Shown: positions 1 to 9,543, counted from the first letter of the stretch. The stretch is DNA of 35,509 nucleotides from Asaia prunellae JCM 25354 (GCF_000613885.1 NZ_BAJV01000021.1:1-35509); one strand, 5' to 3'. Numbers and translations are program-made. The notes: generated by a model not told the origin, from the sequence alone.

Positions 1-137
1 CCCGCGTGCCACCTGCTTGGATTTCCGATGCCTGAATCATGTATACAAGAATGTCTCAAGGTGGGGCGAAAGACAACCGAAAGCTGTTGCCATCGCCATG
101 TATGTGACGGATTGATGGGCTTCGTTTTTCCGCCATG

Positions 138-1295
138 TCAGGCAGAGGCTGAAAGGTCTCTCTGTTTTCTGCTTTGGGACCAGCGCATGATTCGCCAGAG
201 AAGGCGTCTTGCCTTGAGTGAAATCCATGTCGAGGGTACGAAAAGCTCTGCCCTCAAACGGACAAAACGCTGATGCCTGCGTATGAAAGGCCTCATTTCC
301 GTCTCGAATGCAGCCAATCCCCTGTCAAGATTGTCAGGGTGGGCCGCCAGCGCTTTTGCCAAAGCAAGCCCTCCCATCATGCCAGCCGAGGCACCCATGC
401 CCGAGTAGAGCGTTAGACACCAGGCTGAGTCGCCAAGAAGAACCACGCGTCCTTTCGACCAACGGGGTATTTTTACCATCTGGACGCTGTCGAACAGGAA
501 GTCATTGGTGGCAGCCAGATCGCTGAGCGCACTGGACACAATGCCATGGACATCAAGCCCGGCAAAGCGGCGTTGCAAAGCCTGCAAGGGAGCTTCGTTC
601 GGTGCAGCGTATTGCACTGACTGGCGATAGGAAAACAGCGCGGTGGACGGCTTTCCTTGCAGCGGGAAAATTGTCAGCGTCCGACCGGTATCGGCAATCA
701 TGACGCCATCGCCTGAGGCGCAATGGGGAACAGGGCGTGACAGAGGGAAGGCGCAGAGCGTGGTACCAAGGGGATGAAGACAGGACTTATCCGGCCCGAA
801 GACCATCCGTCGTACTGCGGAACGAACGCCATCTGCGCCGATCACAAGATCGAAGTGCTCTTGCGTTTCTTCTTCTCCGTGACGAAGGCTGACATTTACT
901 CCGTCAGGCAGGCTTTCGATTGCTACCGGTACGGTATCGAAGCGGATATCCATCCTGCTTTCGACAGCCTGCCAGAGTACGTCTTCAATATCCCCGCGCA
1001 TGACAGCGACAGGAGCGTCGGTCTCCCGGGTCAGATCAGCGACGCGTCTTCGACTGCCATCCTTGCGGATATCCCAGAAACGCAGTCTTTCCGGTGTTCG
1101 CTTTTCCATGGTGTCAAAAATGCCCAGCTCGCGAGCTGCATTCTTGCCTTCGTTACGCAGGCCGATGAAATAGCCACCCTTCCGGCGCGTCGGCGCCCGT
1201 TCGATGAGTATTGGCGACCATCCCTGCGCTTCAAGGGCGATTGCTGCCGACATGCCGCTGATGCCCAGACCGATAATGAGGACACGCTGTTTCAT
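138..1295 (-). CDS. FAD-dependent monooxygenase (TetX / aromatic hydroxylase-like)
   Basis: A 386-residue flavoprotein of the FAD-binding_3 (PHBH-like) class, which hydroxylates small aromatic or antibiotic-like substrates with NAD(P)H and O2. The N-terminal Rossmann motif GLGISG is at residues 9-14 and is followed by an acidic residue of the ILIER type near residue 33. The DG motif (VIGADGVRS) is at about 151-159 and the GD motif (GRVVLLGDSAW) at about 282-292, so all three family fingerprints are present. I chose the ATG at 1295 because it places the nucleotide-binding strand directly at the N-terminus; an in-frame start 48 bases upstream would run through an operator. It is transcribed away from a TetR gene and the shared promoter carries two matching palindromes, so repression by that TetR relieved by the enzyme's substrate is likely. 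The substrate cannot be told from sequence. Confidence 0.85.
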   Translation of the reverse strand: MKQRVLIIGLGISGMSAAIALEAQGWSPILIERAPTRRKGGYFIGLRNEGKNAARELGIFDTMEKRTPERLRFWDIRKDGSRRRVADLTRETDAPVAVMRGDIEDVLWQAVESRMDIRFDTVPVAIESLPDGVNVSLRHGEEETQEHFDLVIGADGVRSAVRRMVFGPDKSCLHPLGTTLCAFPLSRPVPHCASGDGVMIADTGRTLTIFPLQGKPSTALFSYRQSVQYAAPNEAPLQALQRRFAGLDVHGIVSSALSDLAATNDFLFDSVQMVKIPRWSKGRVVLLGDSAWCLTLYSGMGASAGMMGGLALAKALAAHPDNLDRGLAAFETEMRPFIRRHQRFVRLRAELFVPSTWISLKARRLLWRIMRWSQSRKQRDLSASA

Positions 1296-1328
1296 TATGG
1301 TACTCACATGCAGATCGGTTAAACTCAG

Positions 1329-1348
1329 ATCTGAACGTTGCATAGATT
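1329..1348. promoter_or_regulatory. TetR-type operator, copy 1
   Basis: The 20-base sequence ATCTGAACGTTGCATAGATT is an imperfect palindrome (ATCTG / TAGAT arms around a central AACGTT). It lies 33 bases upstream of the monooxygenase ATG. The same core recurs at 1362-1381, offset by 33 bases, about three helical turns. That it binds the adjacent TetR protein is inferred from position. Confidence 0.6.
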
Positions 1349-1361
1349 AGAGAGTCGATCA

Positions 1362-1381
1362 ATCTGAACGTTGTGCAGATT
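1362..1381. promoter_or_regulatory. TetR-type operator, copy 2
   Basis: The sequence ATCTGAACGTTGTGCAGATT matches copy 1 at 17 of 20 positions and is the better palindrome: AATCTG at 1361-1366 pairs with CAGATT at 1376-1381. It ends just before the ribosome binding site of the TetR gene, so occupancy would repress the regulator itself. Confidence 0.62.
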
Positions 1382-1398
1382 CTTCAGGGAGGAACAAT

Positions 1399-2010
1399 TT
1401 GTTGCGTGACAGCTACCATCATGGCGATCTGAGAACCGCGCTTGTCGAGGCGGCGGAGAGACTCATCCGCGAGGAAGGAGTCGAGGGATTTACCCTGCGT
1501 AAGGCGGCCGCTCATGCCGGTGTCTCACCTGGAGCCCCGTCTCATCATTTCAGGGACATGAAGGGGTTACTGACTGCTGTGGCCATACGTGTTTTCGGGC
1601 AACTTGGCTTCGCATTGGCCGAACTTCCCCGCCATGGCGAGCCGGGGCGTGATCTCAGAGCCCTGGCTGGTGGTTATGTGCGTTTTGCTGCAAGAAATCC
1701 GGGTTTGTTCCGCCTGATCTGTCGTATCGATCTTATCGATGGCAGGGATCCTGCTCTTCTTGAAGCGTCCTTCGAAGCACTTGTCGGGTTCGGTCAGGCT
1801 ATAGCAGCCTATTTCGGTCAGGAGGCGCCTGATCGCGATCGGCGCGTTCTGAGACCGCATCATGCGGCAGCGATGGCGACAGCGCATGGACTGGCGCATA
1901 TGGTCATAGAGGGAAGGCCCGCGCTGCTCTTCGACACGCCGGATCCTGTGCAGACATTTCTGGAGACAAATCTGCCGGAAATTCTCAACGCCACCTGGCC
2001 AGACAGATAA
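1399..2010 (+). CDS. TetR/AcrR family transcriptional regulator
   Basis: About 203 residues, normal for the family. The N-terminal helix-turn-helix covers residues 10-55, with the recognition part TLRKAAAHAGVSPGAPSHHF, a good TetR_N match. The C-terminal ligand/dimer domain is helical (AAYFGQEA..., HGLAHMVIEG) and resembles the TetR_C/WHG type. The start is TTG: two adjacent TTG codons lie at 1399 and 1402, with a GGGAGG ribosome site at about 1387-1392, and no ATG is positioned better. It diverges from the FAD monooxygenase, and two palindromes sit between them, so it probably represses both genes. Confidence 0.85.
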   Translation: MLRDSYHHGDLRTALVEAAERLIREEGVEGFTLRKAAAHAGVSPGAPSHHFRDMKGLLTAVAIRVFGQLGFALAELPRHGEPGRDLRALAGGYVRFAARNPGLFRLICRIDLIDGRDPALLEASFEALVGFGQAIAAYFGQEAPDRDRRVLRPHHAAAMATAHGLAHMVIEGRPALLFDTPDPVQTFLETNLPEILNATWPDR

Positions 2011-2065
2011 GGCAGGACGAGAGCCAGTCCCATAGGGCCTGTCCTGAAAATATGCTTTCCCCTGT

Positions 2066-2093
2066 CCGGTCATGACTGGTGTTTCATGACCGG
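2066..2093. terminator. Bidirectional hairpin between TetR gene and etfA
   Basis: A perfect 10-base inverted repeat, CCGGTCATGA (2066-2075) and TCATGACCGG (2084-2093), with an 8-base loop sits between convergent genes. There is no clear U-tract on either side, so termination is inferred from placement and stem strength. Confidence 0.55.
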
Positions 2094-2110
2094 GTGAAGG
2101 GAAGATGCGC

Positions 2111-3025
2111 TCAGGCGCCCAGTTCAGCCTTGAGCTGGGGCAGAACCTCGAACAGATCGCCCACAAGACCGTAATCGGCCACGCTGAAGATCGGGGCTTC
2201 GGGGTCCATGTTGATAGCTACAATTACACGGCTGTCTTTCATGCCCGCCAGATGCTGTATGGCCCCTGACAGACCAACGGCAATATAAAGCTCTGGTGCG
2301 ACAATCTTGCCGGTCTGGCCGACCTGCATTTCGTTCGGCGCAAACCCGGCGTCCACTGCAGCGCGTGACGCACCAATAGCCGCGCCAAGCTTGTCGGCCA
2401 CAGGCTCCAGCAGCTTGAAATTGGCGGCATCCTTCAGACCGCGTCCACCTGAGATCACCACGCGGGCCGATTCCAGTTCGGGACGATCGGAATGGGTCAG
2501 TTCGATCCCGACATACTCAGCATCCGGCACCTCAACCGCAGCCGAGATGACTTCGACCGGTGCAGAATTGTCACCCAGCTTGGCGGCGTCAAAACTGGCA
2601 TTACGCACGGTCAGCACCTTGATCGTATCGCGCGAGCGTACGGTGGAGAGCGCGCTGCCAGCGTAGATCGGGCGCACGAAGGTATCGGCGTCGATGATCT
2701 CGACCACTTCGGTAATCGGCTGCACATCAAGCAGACCGGCCACACGGGGCAGGGTGTTCTTGCCATAGGCGGTCGCGGCAGAAACGATGTGATCGTAATC
2801 GCTTGCACGATCTGCAATCAGGGCAGCGATGCATTCGGCCAGATGGGGTGTGGAGTCTGCATGCAGAACGCGGGTGATGCCTTCGATCTTGGCTGCTTCC
2901 TGCGCGCCATGGGCGCCGATCAGCAGGACATCGACGTTACCAAAGGCACGGGCGGCAGCAACGGCAGAAAGACTGGCTTTCTTGATGGTGGCGCCTTCAG
3001 CTTCGATCAGAACCAGAGTTGTCAT
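2111..3025 (-). CDS. etfA: Electron transfer flavoprotein subunit alpha
   Basis: 304 residues, typical of alphaproteobacterial EtfA. The N-terminal ETF domain starts [10 protein letters not shown]. The C-terminal FAD-binding domain contains the hallmark SGGRGL (about residue 190), the [10 protein letters not shown] segment, the [20 protein letters not shown] block that binds FAD, and the [19 protein letters not shown] end motif. It pairs with EtfB to carry electrons from flavin dehydrogenases to ETF-QO. It follows etfB after only 2 bases, so the two are co-translated, and ETF-QO lies directly upstream, making a complete path to ubiquinone. Confidence 0.95.
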   Translation of the reverse strand: MTTLVLIEAEGATIKKASLSAVAAARAFGNVDVLLIGAHGAQEAAKIEGITRVLHADSTPHLAECIAALIADRASDYDHIVSAATAYGKNTLPRVAGLLDVQPITEVVEIIDADTFVRPIYAGSALSTVRSRDTIKVLTVRNASFDAAKLGDNSAPVEVISAAVEVPDAEYVGIELTHSDRPELESARVVISGGRGLKDAANFKLLEPVADKLGAAIGASRAAVDAGFAPNEMQVGQTGKIVAPELYIAVGLSGAIQHLAGMKDSRVIVAINMDPEAPIFSVADYGLVGDLFEVLPQLKAELGA

Positions 3026-3027
3026 GA

Positions 3028-3777
3028 TCAGATCACCTTTGCTTCGTCACGCAGCTTGCCAACCAGCTCGGCAACGCTCGACACCCTGATTCCGGCTTGT
3101 CGCACAGGCGGCTCGACCACCTTGACTGTTTCCAGACGTGGTGTGATGTCCACGCCCAGCGTCTCGGCGGCAATGGTCTCAAGCGGCTTCTTCTTGGCCT
3201 TCATGATGTTGGGCATGGTGGCATAGCGCGGCTCGTTGAGGCGCAGATCGGTGGTCACCACAGCAGGCAGGGCCAGACGCACGGTTTCAAGACCGCCATC
3301 GGCTTCACGCACCACAGTGATGCGACCATCTTCAACGGCAACCGAGCTGGCAAATGTGCCCTGTGGCCAGTTGAGACGTGCGGCCAGAATCTGGCCTGTC
3401 GCGTTCATGTCGTCATCAATGGCCTGCTTGCCCATGATGACAAGACCGGGATTTTCGCGATCCACAATGGTCTTGAGCAGTTTGGCAACGGCTAGCGGTT
3501 CGAGATCGGCCGTGGTCTGCACGAGAATGCCGCGATCGGCACCCATGGCCATGGCAGTACGGAGCACCGGCTGGGCCTCTGCCACGCCGATGGTTACGAC
3601 CACGATTTCGGAAGCCACGCCTTTTTCACGAAGGCGAACGGCCTCTTCGACAGCAATTTCATCGAAGGGATTCATCGACATCTTCACGCCCTGCGTGTCG
3701 ACGCCGCTGTTATCGGCCTTCACGCGGGGCTTGATGTTGTAATCAACCACCCGCTTGACCGGGACCACTATCTTCAT
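3028..3777 (-). CDS. etfB: Electron transfer flavoprotein subunit beta
   Basis: 249 residues from the ATG at 3777. I prefer this start because the protein then begins [14 protein letters not shown], as in EtfB, and a GAGGAA ribosome site lies 3-4 bases upstream; an in-frame start 39 bases further up is weaker. The signature [18 protein letters not shown], the AMP-binding GADRG stretch and [11 protein letters not shown] are all present. The C-terminal part has [28 protein letters not shown] in the family pattern. It forms the heterodimer with EtfA encoded 2 bases downstream. Confidence 0.95.
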   Translation of the reverse strand: MKIVVPVKRVVDYNIKPRVKADNSGVDTQGVKMSMNPFDEIAVEEAVRLREKGVASEIVVVTIGVAEAQPVLRTAMAMGADRGILVQTTADLEPLAVAKLLKTIVDRENPGLVIMGKQAIDDDMNATGQILAARLNWPQGTFASSVAVEDGRITVVREADGGLETVRLALPAVVTTDLRLNEPRYATMPNIMKAKKKPLETIAAETLGVDITPRLETVKVVEPPVRQAGIRVSSVAELVGKLRDEAKVI

Positions 3778-3835
3778 CTGTTCCTCGCCGATCCTGGAAA
3801 TCTCGACTGGGTTCATACCCTATTGCGAATCAAAA

Positions 3836-5479
3836 TCACATACCGACAGGATAATTCGGGCCGCCTGCCCCTTCGGGTACGCACCAGTCGATATTCTGTG
3901 TCGGGTCCTTGATATCGCAGGTCTTGCAGTGCACGCAGTTCTGCGCGTTGATCTGCAGGCGCATGGTGCTGTTTTCTTCCAGCGCCTCATAGACACCCGC
4001 CGGGCAGTAGCGGCTCTCCGGCGAGCGGAAGATATTCCAGTTGACCGGCAGCCATTTCGACGGGTCGCGCAGCTTCAGATGGATGGGCTGGTCTTCCTCA
4101 TGATTGGTGCCCGACAGGAACACCGATGAGGTCAGATCGAAGGTCAGCGTGCCATCGGGCTTGGGATAGGCGATGGGCTTGCAGCGATCGGCAGGCTTGA
4201 GTGCCTCATGATCGGTATGACGGAAATGCAGCGTCCATGGGGCGCGGCCGCGGAAGATCAGGCTGTCGATACCGGCATAGAGCGCGCCGAGGCGATTGCC
4301 CCAGCGGGCGAATGCCGGACGCACATTGCGGGCCTCAAACAACTCTTTGAACAGCCAGGAGTTTTTGAAGCGGCGTGTGTAGCTCGTTGCCTCGCAAGGG
4401 CCTTCGTGGCCCAGCGCCTCGGCCACGGCCTCCGCAGCGAGCATGCCCGATTTCATGGCGGTATGGGTGCCCTTGATCTTGGGCATGTTCAGGAAGCCTG
4501 CGGAGTCACCCGCCAGTACGCCACCGGGGAAAGACAGACGGGGTAGAGCCTGGAATCCGCCTTCCGACAAGGCGCGGGCGCCATAGATCAGGCGACGGCC
4601 GCCTTCGAGATGTTTTGCAAATTCGGGGTGGGCCTTGAGGCGCTGCATCTCCTGAAATGGAGAGAGCCAAGTATTGCTGTAATCCAGCCCGGTGACGAAG
4701 CCGTAGGAAACGAGGTTTTCGCCGAAATGATAGAGCCAGGCGCCGCCATAGGTGCCATCATCCATCGGCCAGCCGAAGCTGTGCTGCACGAAGCCGGGCT
4801 TGTGCTTCTCAGCCGGGATTTCCCAGACTTCCTTGATGCCAAGACCGTAGGTCTGCGGGTCGACACCCTGACGCAGATTGAACCGCTTCATCACGCGCTG
4901 GCTGATCGAGCCGCGCACGCCTTCGGTGAGGATGGTCTGTCTTGCACGCAGGATCATGCCCGGCGCGAAATTCGGCCCCTGCTCGCCCTCGCGGTTCACA
5001 CCCATATCGCCGGTGATGACGCCACACAGGCGGCCATCTTCGATATAGGGTTCAGCAGCGGCAAAGCCGGGATAGATCTCCACACCCAGCTCTTCGGCCT
5101 GAGCGCCGAGCCAACGGCAGACCTCGCCCAGTGACACGACATAATTGCCGTGATTGGCCATGGCGGGCATGAGTTTGTCGATAAAGGGAATGGCGAAGCC
5201 GCGCTTTTCAGTCAGGAAAAGCACTTTCTCTTCTGTCACAGGGGTTTTTAGCGGTGCACCGCGTTCCTGCCAGTCAGGAAAAAGCTCTGCCAGAGCGCGC
5301 GGTTCGATGACCGCGCCGGAGACAATATGCGCGCCGATTTCGCTGCCTTTTTCAACCAGACAGACCGTGGCCTCGGGCATGAGCTGACGCAGGCGGATCG
5401 CAGCGGAGAGCCCGGCAGGGCCGCCACCGACGATTACCACGTCGAATTCCATTTCCTCGCGTTCGATTTGCGTGCTCAT
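3836..5479 (-). CDS. Electron transfer flavoprotein-ubiquinone oxidoreductase (ETF-QO)
   Basis: 547 residues, the usual length. It passes electrons from reduced ETF to ubiquinone at the inner membrane. The N-terminal FAD site VVIVGGGPAGLSAAIRL is at about 14-30. The middle has the quinone/membrane-surface region and a second FAD contact (GGVLAGDSAGFLNMPKIKGTH). The C-terminal 4Fe-4S domain has YCPAGVYE and the cysteine cluster CVHCKTCDIKDP, followed by a conserved WCVPEGAGGPNY end. It starts 24 bases after trmB and is followed 58 bases later by etfB and etfA, so the three ETF genes probably form one unit. Confidence 0.95.
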   Translation of the reverse strand: MSTQIEREEMEFDVVIVGGGPAGLSAAIRLRQLMPEATVCLVEKGSEIGAHIVSGAVIEPRALAELFPDWQERGAPLKTPVTEEKVLFLTEKRGFAIPFIDKLMPAMANHGNYVVSLGEVCRWLGAQAEELGVEIYPGFAAAEPYIEDGRLCGVITGDMGVNREGEQGPNFAPGMILRARQTILTEGVRGSISQRVMKRFNLRQGVDPQTYGLGIKEVWEIPAEKHKPGFVQHSFGWPMDDGTYGGAWLYHFGENLVSYGFVTGLDYSNTWLSPFQEMQRLKAHPEFAKHLEGGRRLIYGARALSEGGFQALPRLSFPGGVLAGDSAGFLNMPKIKGTHTAMKSGMLAAEAVAEALGHEGPCEATSYTRRFKNSWLFKELFEARNVRPAFARWGNRLGALYAGIDSLIFRGRAPWTLHFRHTDHEALKPADRCKPIAYPKPDGTLTFDLTSSVFLSGTNHEEDQPIHLKLRDPSKWLPVNWNIFRSPESRYCPAGVYEALEENSTMRLQINAQNCVHCKTCDIKDPTQNIDWCVPEGAGGPNYPVGM

Positions 5480-5503
5480 ACGGTGTTCCGGTCCAACTCG
5501 GTG

Positions 5504-6216
5504 TCAGGCACCGCGTCGCGTGAACGTCCAGTAGAACGGCACGCGGCCTTCGCGGTAGGCCTTGGCTTCATAGCGTGTGGGCGACCAGCCTTCGGGGCGC
5601 TCACCTTGTGCGGGCGGGGGCGCGTCGAACAGGTTCTGCGCACCCATGATCTCGAAAACCCAGTCCTGATAGACGGGGTGATCGCTGGCAACGCGCCAGA
5701 TAGCGCCGGGCTTCAGCAGGCGGGCCAGTTCGCGAATATTCTCCGGATGGATGAAGCGACGCTTAGCATGGCGCGCCTTGGGCCACGGATCAGGGAACAT
5801 CAGATAGGCGCGATCAAGGCAGCCATCGGGCAGAGCCTTGAGAAGCTGGCGGGCATCATCGGGCCAGATACGGAAGTGATCCGGCGGCGTGATGCTGTCT
5901 TCCTCACCTTCCGGCACGATGCGGGACATGAGGGAGCAGAGCCCGTTTTCAAAGACTTCGGCGGCGATATAGCCACATTCGGGTTGCGCTCAGCCTGGTC
6001 GAGCGCATGCTCGCCACCGCCAAAACCGATTTCGAGCCAGACCGCATCGACTGCCGCGCCTGTAAAGGCGGCTTTCGGGTCGGTGGCCTGTTCGAGGTTA
6101 AGGCGGAGCCGTGGCAGCGCCTCGTCGAGAAGGCGCTGCTGGCGGGCGCGCAGCGGGTGCCCGCGCTGGCGACCGTAAAGTCGCTCAGGCTGGGACTTCA
6201 GAGACGTGTCAGACAG
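5504..6216 (-). CDS. trmB: tRNA (guanine-N7-)-methyltransferase TrmB, frameshifted, CTG start
   Basis: It makes m7G46 in tRNA with SAM. The conserved start of the family (ERLYGRQRGHPLRARQQ) and the SAM site WLEIGFGGGEHAL are read in one frame, while YIAAEVFENGLCSLMSRI, LMFPDPWPKARHAKRR and the C-terminal part are read in another. One missing base at about 5973-5974 (GG where GGG would read NVGY) joins them into 237 residues, the normal length. The frame is closed upstream by the metK stop codon, and no ATG, GTG or TTG lies before the SAM motif. CTG at 6214-6216, seven bases after a GAGG, is the best start. It is probably co-transcribed with metK, which supplies its methyl donor. Confidence 0.8.
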
Positions 6217-6223
6217 TTGGGGA

Positions 6224-6227
6224 CCTC
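6224..6227 (-). promoter_or_regulatory. Ribosome binding site deciding the CTG start of trmB
   Basis: GAGG overlaps the metK stop codon (TGAGG) and ends 7 bases before CTG at 6216. The spacing is ideal and no standard start codon competes, so it supports non-AUG initiation coupled to metK termination. Confidence 0.5.
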
Positions 6228-7413
6228 AGCGGTTGAGGGCGCCGTGCAGCGAGCTGACCAGATCGGTCTGCTCCCAGGTGAAGTTGTCCAGCACCGGATC
6301 GGGAACGCGGCCGAAATGACCATAGGCCGAAGTCGGCACATAGATCGGACGGTTCAGGCGCAGATGCTTGCGGATGCCGCGCGGTGAGAGATCAACCAGC
6401 TCGTTCAGCAGCTTGCCGAGGCGGGCCTCGTCGATATCCTTGCCCGTGCCATCGAGATCGACATAGACCGAAAGTGGCTTGGACACGCCAATGGCGTAGC
6501 TAAGCTGGATGGTGCAGCGATCGGCCAGACCGGCAGCAACAACGTTCTTGGCGAGGTAACGCGCGGCATAGGCAGCCGAACGGTCGACCTTGGTGGGGTC
6601 CTTGCCCGAGAAGGCACCACCACCATGGGGGGCTGCACCACCATAGGTGTCAACAATGATCTTGCGACCTGTCAGGCCTGCATCGCCATCGGGACCACCA
6701 ATCACGAAATTACCCGTCGGATTGACGTAGAATTCTTCTTCCGGGCACATCCAGCCTTCCGGCAGGGTTTCACGAACCACTTCGCGCAGCATTTCGCGAA
6801 TGGTGTTCTGGCGCATGCCTTCAATATGCTGAGTCGAGATCACGACCGAGGTCGCACCGACGGGCTTGCCATCGACATAGCGCAGCGTGACCTGGCTTTT
6901 GGCATCCGGCAGCAGGCCGACGCCCAGGGCATGGCCGCTCTTGCGGTAGTCACGAACCTTTTCGAGGATCGACTGGGCGTAATAGAGCGGGGCCGGCATC
7001 AGATGCTCGGTCTCGCGCGTGGCGAAGCCGAACATGATGCCCTGATCGCCTGCGCCCTCATCCTTCTCACCGGCGCTATCGACGCCGACGGCAATGTCAG
7101 CGGACTGCGCGTGAAGCAGCGAGGTGATTTCAGCGTTTTTCCAGGAGAAACCTTCCTGATCGTAGCCGATATCCTTGATGGCAGCGCGTGCGCGTTCGAT
7201 CAGCAATTCGCTGGTAATCGAAGCCGGGCCACGGACTTCACCGGCCAGAACGACGCGGTTGGTGGTGCAGAGGGTTTCGCACGCAACGCGGGCTTCCGGG
7301 TCAGCCTCGAGATAAGCGTCCAGAACAGTATCGCTGATCCTGTCGGAGACCTTGTCCGGATGACCTTCAGAAACGGATTCCGATGTAAAGAGAAATTCGC
7401 CGTAGTTACGCAC
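6226..7413 (-). CDS. metK: S-adenosylmethionine synthase
   Basis: 395 residues; condenses methionine and ATP to SAM. The family blocks are clear: [16 protein letters not shown] near the N-terminus, the ATP motif [12 protein letters not shown] at about 120-131, and the P-loop-like [23 protein letters not shown] near 265-285. The C-terminal domain ends in the [15 protein letters not shown] region. The start is GTG at 7411-7413 with a GCGAGG site 7 bases upstream. It lies between dapB (upstream, about 145 bases away) and trmB (downstream, directly coupled). The leader has an inverted repeat that may be regulatory. Confidence 0.95.
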   Translation of the reverse strand: MRNYGEFLFTSESVSEGHPDKVSDRISDTVLDAYLEADPEARVACETLCTTNRVVLAGEVRGPASITSELLIERARAAIKDIGYDQEGFSWKNAEITSLLHAQSADIAVGVDSAGEKDEGAGDQGIMFGFATRETEHLMPAPLYYAQSILEKVRDYRKSGHALGVGLLPDAKSQVTLRYVDGKPVGATSVVISTQHIEGMRQNTIREMLREVVRETLPEGWMCPEEEFYVNPTGNFVIGGPDGDAGLTGRKIIVDTYGGAAPHGGGAFSGKDPTKVDRSAAYAARYLAKNVVAAGLADRCTIQLSYAIGVSKPLSVYVDLDGTGKDIDEARLGKLLNELVDLSPRGIRKHLRLNRPIYVPTSAYGHFGRVPDPVLDNFTWEQTDLVSSLHGALNR

Positions 7414-7460
7414 TCAGGGACCTCGCAGGGAATGAGTGAAAGAAAAAACAGCGGACGCGC

Positions 7461-7495
7461 GACAGCCTGCGCCCGTACCGCAAGAGAGGGCTGTC
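7461..7495 (-). promoter_or_regulatory. Inverted repeat in the metK leader
   Basis: A perfect 7-base inverted repeat, GACAGCC (7461-7467) and GGCTGTC (7489-7495), lies 48-82 bases upstream of the metK start in GC-rich sequence. A TTGACC at 7518-7523 could serve as its -35 element, with a weak CTAAGG at 7495-7500. I cannot match it to a known SAM riboswitch class; it is a candidate leader structure only. Confidence 0.3.
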
Positions 7496-7559
7496 CTTAG
7501 AGGCATAAAGCTACGGGGGTCAAGAGTTTGTTATGGTTTGGGCAGAAATGTGGCCGGTC

Positions 7560-8312
7560 TCAGTCTCTGAATATTTCGGTCATGTTATATAATCCTGCCG
7601 GTTTACCAGCAATCCAGCGCGCAGCTTTCACGGCTCCCTGTGCAAAGACACGTCGATCAAAAGCGCGATGGGACAGGGTAATCTGTTCGGTACCCGAAGT
7701 CAGGATCAGGCTGTGCTCCCCTACAATCTGACCGGCGCGTAACGAGGCAAAACCGATTGCCCCTTCGCCGCGCAGCCCTGAGCGGTCGATTTCGCTTACA
7801 TCAGAAAGTGCGACCTTGCGGCCTTTGGCAAATTGCTCCGCTATCGCCAACGCCGTGCCAGAGGGGGCATCGCGCTTCTGACGATGATGGGTCTCCAGAA
7901 TTTCAGCGTCATATTCATCGGCAGGAAGCTTGGCACCGAGCTGACGTGCCAGATCGAGCAGCAAAGTCAGGCCGGGCGCAAAATTGGCAGCCCTGAGTAC
8001 GGGGATATGACGCGCTGCATCGGCAATGGCCTCTTCCTGCGCGGTATTGAAGCCGGTAGTGCCGATCACCCAGGCACATCCTGCCTGAGCGAAGGCCCTG
8101 GCATTGGCGCAGGTGGCCTCCGGGCTGCTGACGTCTATAATGACGTCACTGCGTGCAGCAAGCACAGCCGGGTCGGTCACGATACGGCGGGATGCATTGG
8201 GTTTGCGGGCCAGTCCACCCGAAAGTGTTTCGGGGCCGAGAGGCATACTCTCGATCTCCTCGGCACAAAGCGAGCCAAGACGCCCTGTGATACCCGCAAT
8301 CCCGATACGCAT
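7560..8312 (-). CDS. dapB: 4-hydroxy-tetrahydrodipicolinate reductase
   Basis: 250 residues; the NAD(P)H-dependent step of the diaminopimelate/lysine pathway. The N-terminal dinucleotide site is GIAGITGRLGSL, residues 3-14. The catalytic and substrate block ILETHHRQKRDAPSGTAL matches the DapB signature with the catalytic His pair and Lys. GTTGF and NFAPGLTLLLDL are the other conserved contacts, and the C-terminal HRAFDRRVFAQGAVKAARWI is typical. It starts 5 bases after dnaJ ends, so the two are probably co-transcribed. Confidence 0.93.
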   Translation of the reverse strand: MRIGIAGITGRLGSLCAEEIESMPLGPETLSGGLARKPNASRRIVTDPAVLAARSDVIIDVSSPEATCANARAFAQAGCAWVIGTTGFNTAQEEAIADAARHIPVLRAANFAPGLTLLLDLARQLGAKLPADEYDAEILETHHRQKRDAPSGTALAIAEQFAKGRKVALSDVSEIDRSGLRGEGAIGFASLRAGQIVGEHSLILTSGTEQITLSHRAFDRRVFAQGAVKAARWIAGKPAGLYNMTEIFRD

Positions 8313-8317
8313 GCTGT

Positions 8318-9457
8318 TTACTTCCCTTCGAAGAAATCCCGGACCTTGGCAAAGAACCCGGTATGCTCCGGATTGGCCTTTTCCTGATCCTGTGTCTCGC
8401 CGGCTTCGGCTTCAAATTCCTCGAGCAGTTCCTTCTGGCGCGGGCTCAGATGATGCGGCGTCTCGACGGCGACCTGGATATACATGTCACCGCGTGCACT
8501 TGAGCGCAGGACCGAGAAACCCTTGCCACGCAGACGGAAATTCTCGCCAGTCTGTGTCCCTGCCGGAATTTTGACCCTGGTGCGGGTGCCGTCGATGACT
8601 GGCACTTCGATTTCCGTACCGAGTGCTGCCTGGGTCATGCGCAGAGGCACACGGCAATAGATGTTGGCGCCGTCGCGCTGGAAGATATCACTGCCGCCGA
8701 CAGAGACGTGTACGTAGAGATCACCCGGTTGTACACCATTGCCACCGGCTTCACCTTCACCTGTCAGACGTATGCGTGTGCCATCTTCAACACCGGGCGG
8801 AATGGCGATTTCCAGCGTACGTGTCTGTTCTGTCGTGCCGGAACCACGGCAGCTCTTGCACGGATTCTTGACGACCTTGCCTGAGCCATGACAGGTCGGA
8901 CAGGGGCGTTCGACCAGGAAAAATCCCTGCTGCGCCCGCACGGCACCCGCACCATGACAGGTCGGGCAAGTCGTATCACCGGCATTGCTGTCTGCAGAGC
9001 CCGTGCCATGGCAGCTTTCGCAGGCAATACGTGTACGGATCTCGACAGGTTTCTTGATACCCGAATAGGCCTCGCTCAGAGTGATCTCGACCTGGACCTG
9101 CACATCATTGCCCGTCCGGCGGCGTCCGCCACGGCGGCCACCCATCATGTCACCGAACATTTCGAAGATATCGTCGAGGCCACCCCCCCCGAAACCGCCG
9201 AAACCGCCGCCGCCGCCCATACCGCCATTTTCGAAGGCGGCATGACCGAACCGGTCATAGGCAGCGCGTTTCTGCTCGTCTTTCAGAATGTCATAGGCCT
9301 CGTTGATTTCCTTGAATTTATGCTCTGCCGTCTCATCTCCGGGATTCCGGTCAGGATGATAGCGCATAGCCTGCTTGCGATAGGCTTTCTTGAGCTCTTC
9401 GGCAGTGGCTGTGCGCTCGACTTCGAGAACAGCGTAAAAATCGACTTTGGTGGCCAT
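8318..9457 (-). CDS. dnaJ: Chaperone protein DnaJ
   Basis: 379 residues, full length; the J-domain co-chaperone that stimulates DnaK ATPase. The J domain spans residues 1-70 with YHPDRNPGD carrying the HPD triad. A long Gly/Phe linker follows ([18 protein letters not shown]). Four zinc repeats follow: [24 protein letters not shown] and CKSCRGSG. The C-terminal substrate domain ends near residue 350 ([13 protein letters not shown]). It lies 171 bases downstream of dnaK across two hairpins and is followed tightly by dapB. Confidence 0.96.
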   Translation of the reverse strand: MATKVDFYAVLEVERTATAEELKKAYRKQAMRYHPDRNPGDETAEHKFKEINEAYDILKDEQKRAAYDRFGHAAFENGGMGGGGGFGGFGGGGLDDIFEMFGDMMGGRRGGRRRTGNDVQVQVEITLSEAYSGIKKPVEIRTRIACESCHGTGSADSNAGDTTCPTCHGAGAVRAQQGFFLVERPCPTCHGSGKVVKNPCKSCRGSGTTEQTRTLEIAIPPGVEDGTRIRLTGEGEAGGNGVQPGDLYVHVSVGGSDIFQRDGANIYCRVPLRMTQAALGTEIEVPVIDGTRTRVKIPAGTQTGENFRLRGKGFSVLRSSARGDMYIQVAVETPHHLSPRQKELLEEFEAEAGETQDQEKANPEHTGFFAKVRDFFEGK

Positions 9458-9543
9458 GGGAGTCCTCGTCAGGAGATCCAGGGGTCAAGGGGCGCGGATC
9501 AGATCCTGTTATTGAAATGTCAGGGGGCGATCCAGAACGTCGA

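Noticed and set aside
1-137. Possible gene at the left edge
   Set aside because: Short open frames exist on both strands but none shows a conserved motif; the TGTATACA palindrome at about 40-47 alone is not enough to call an operator.
7414-7559. Known SAM riboswitch upstream of metK
   Set aside because: The leader has an inverted repeat, but I could not find the conserved core of the SAM-I or SAM-II classes.
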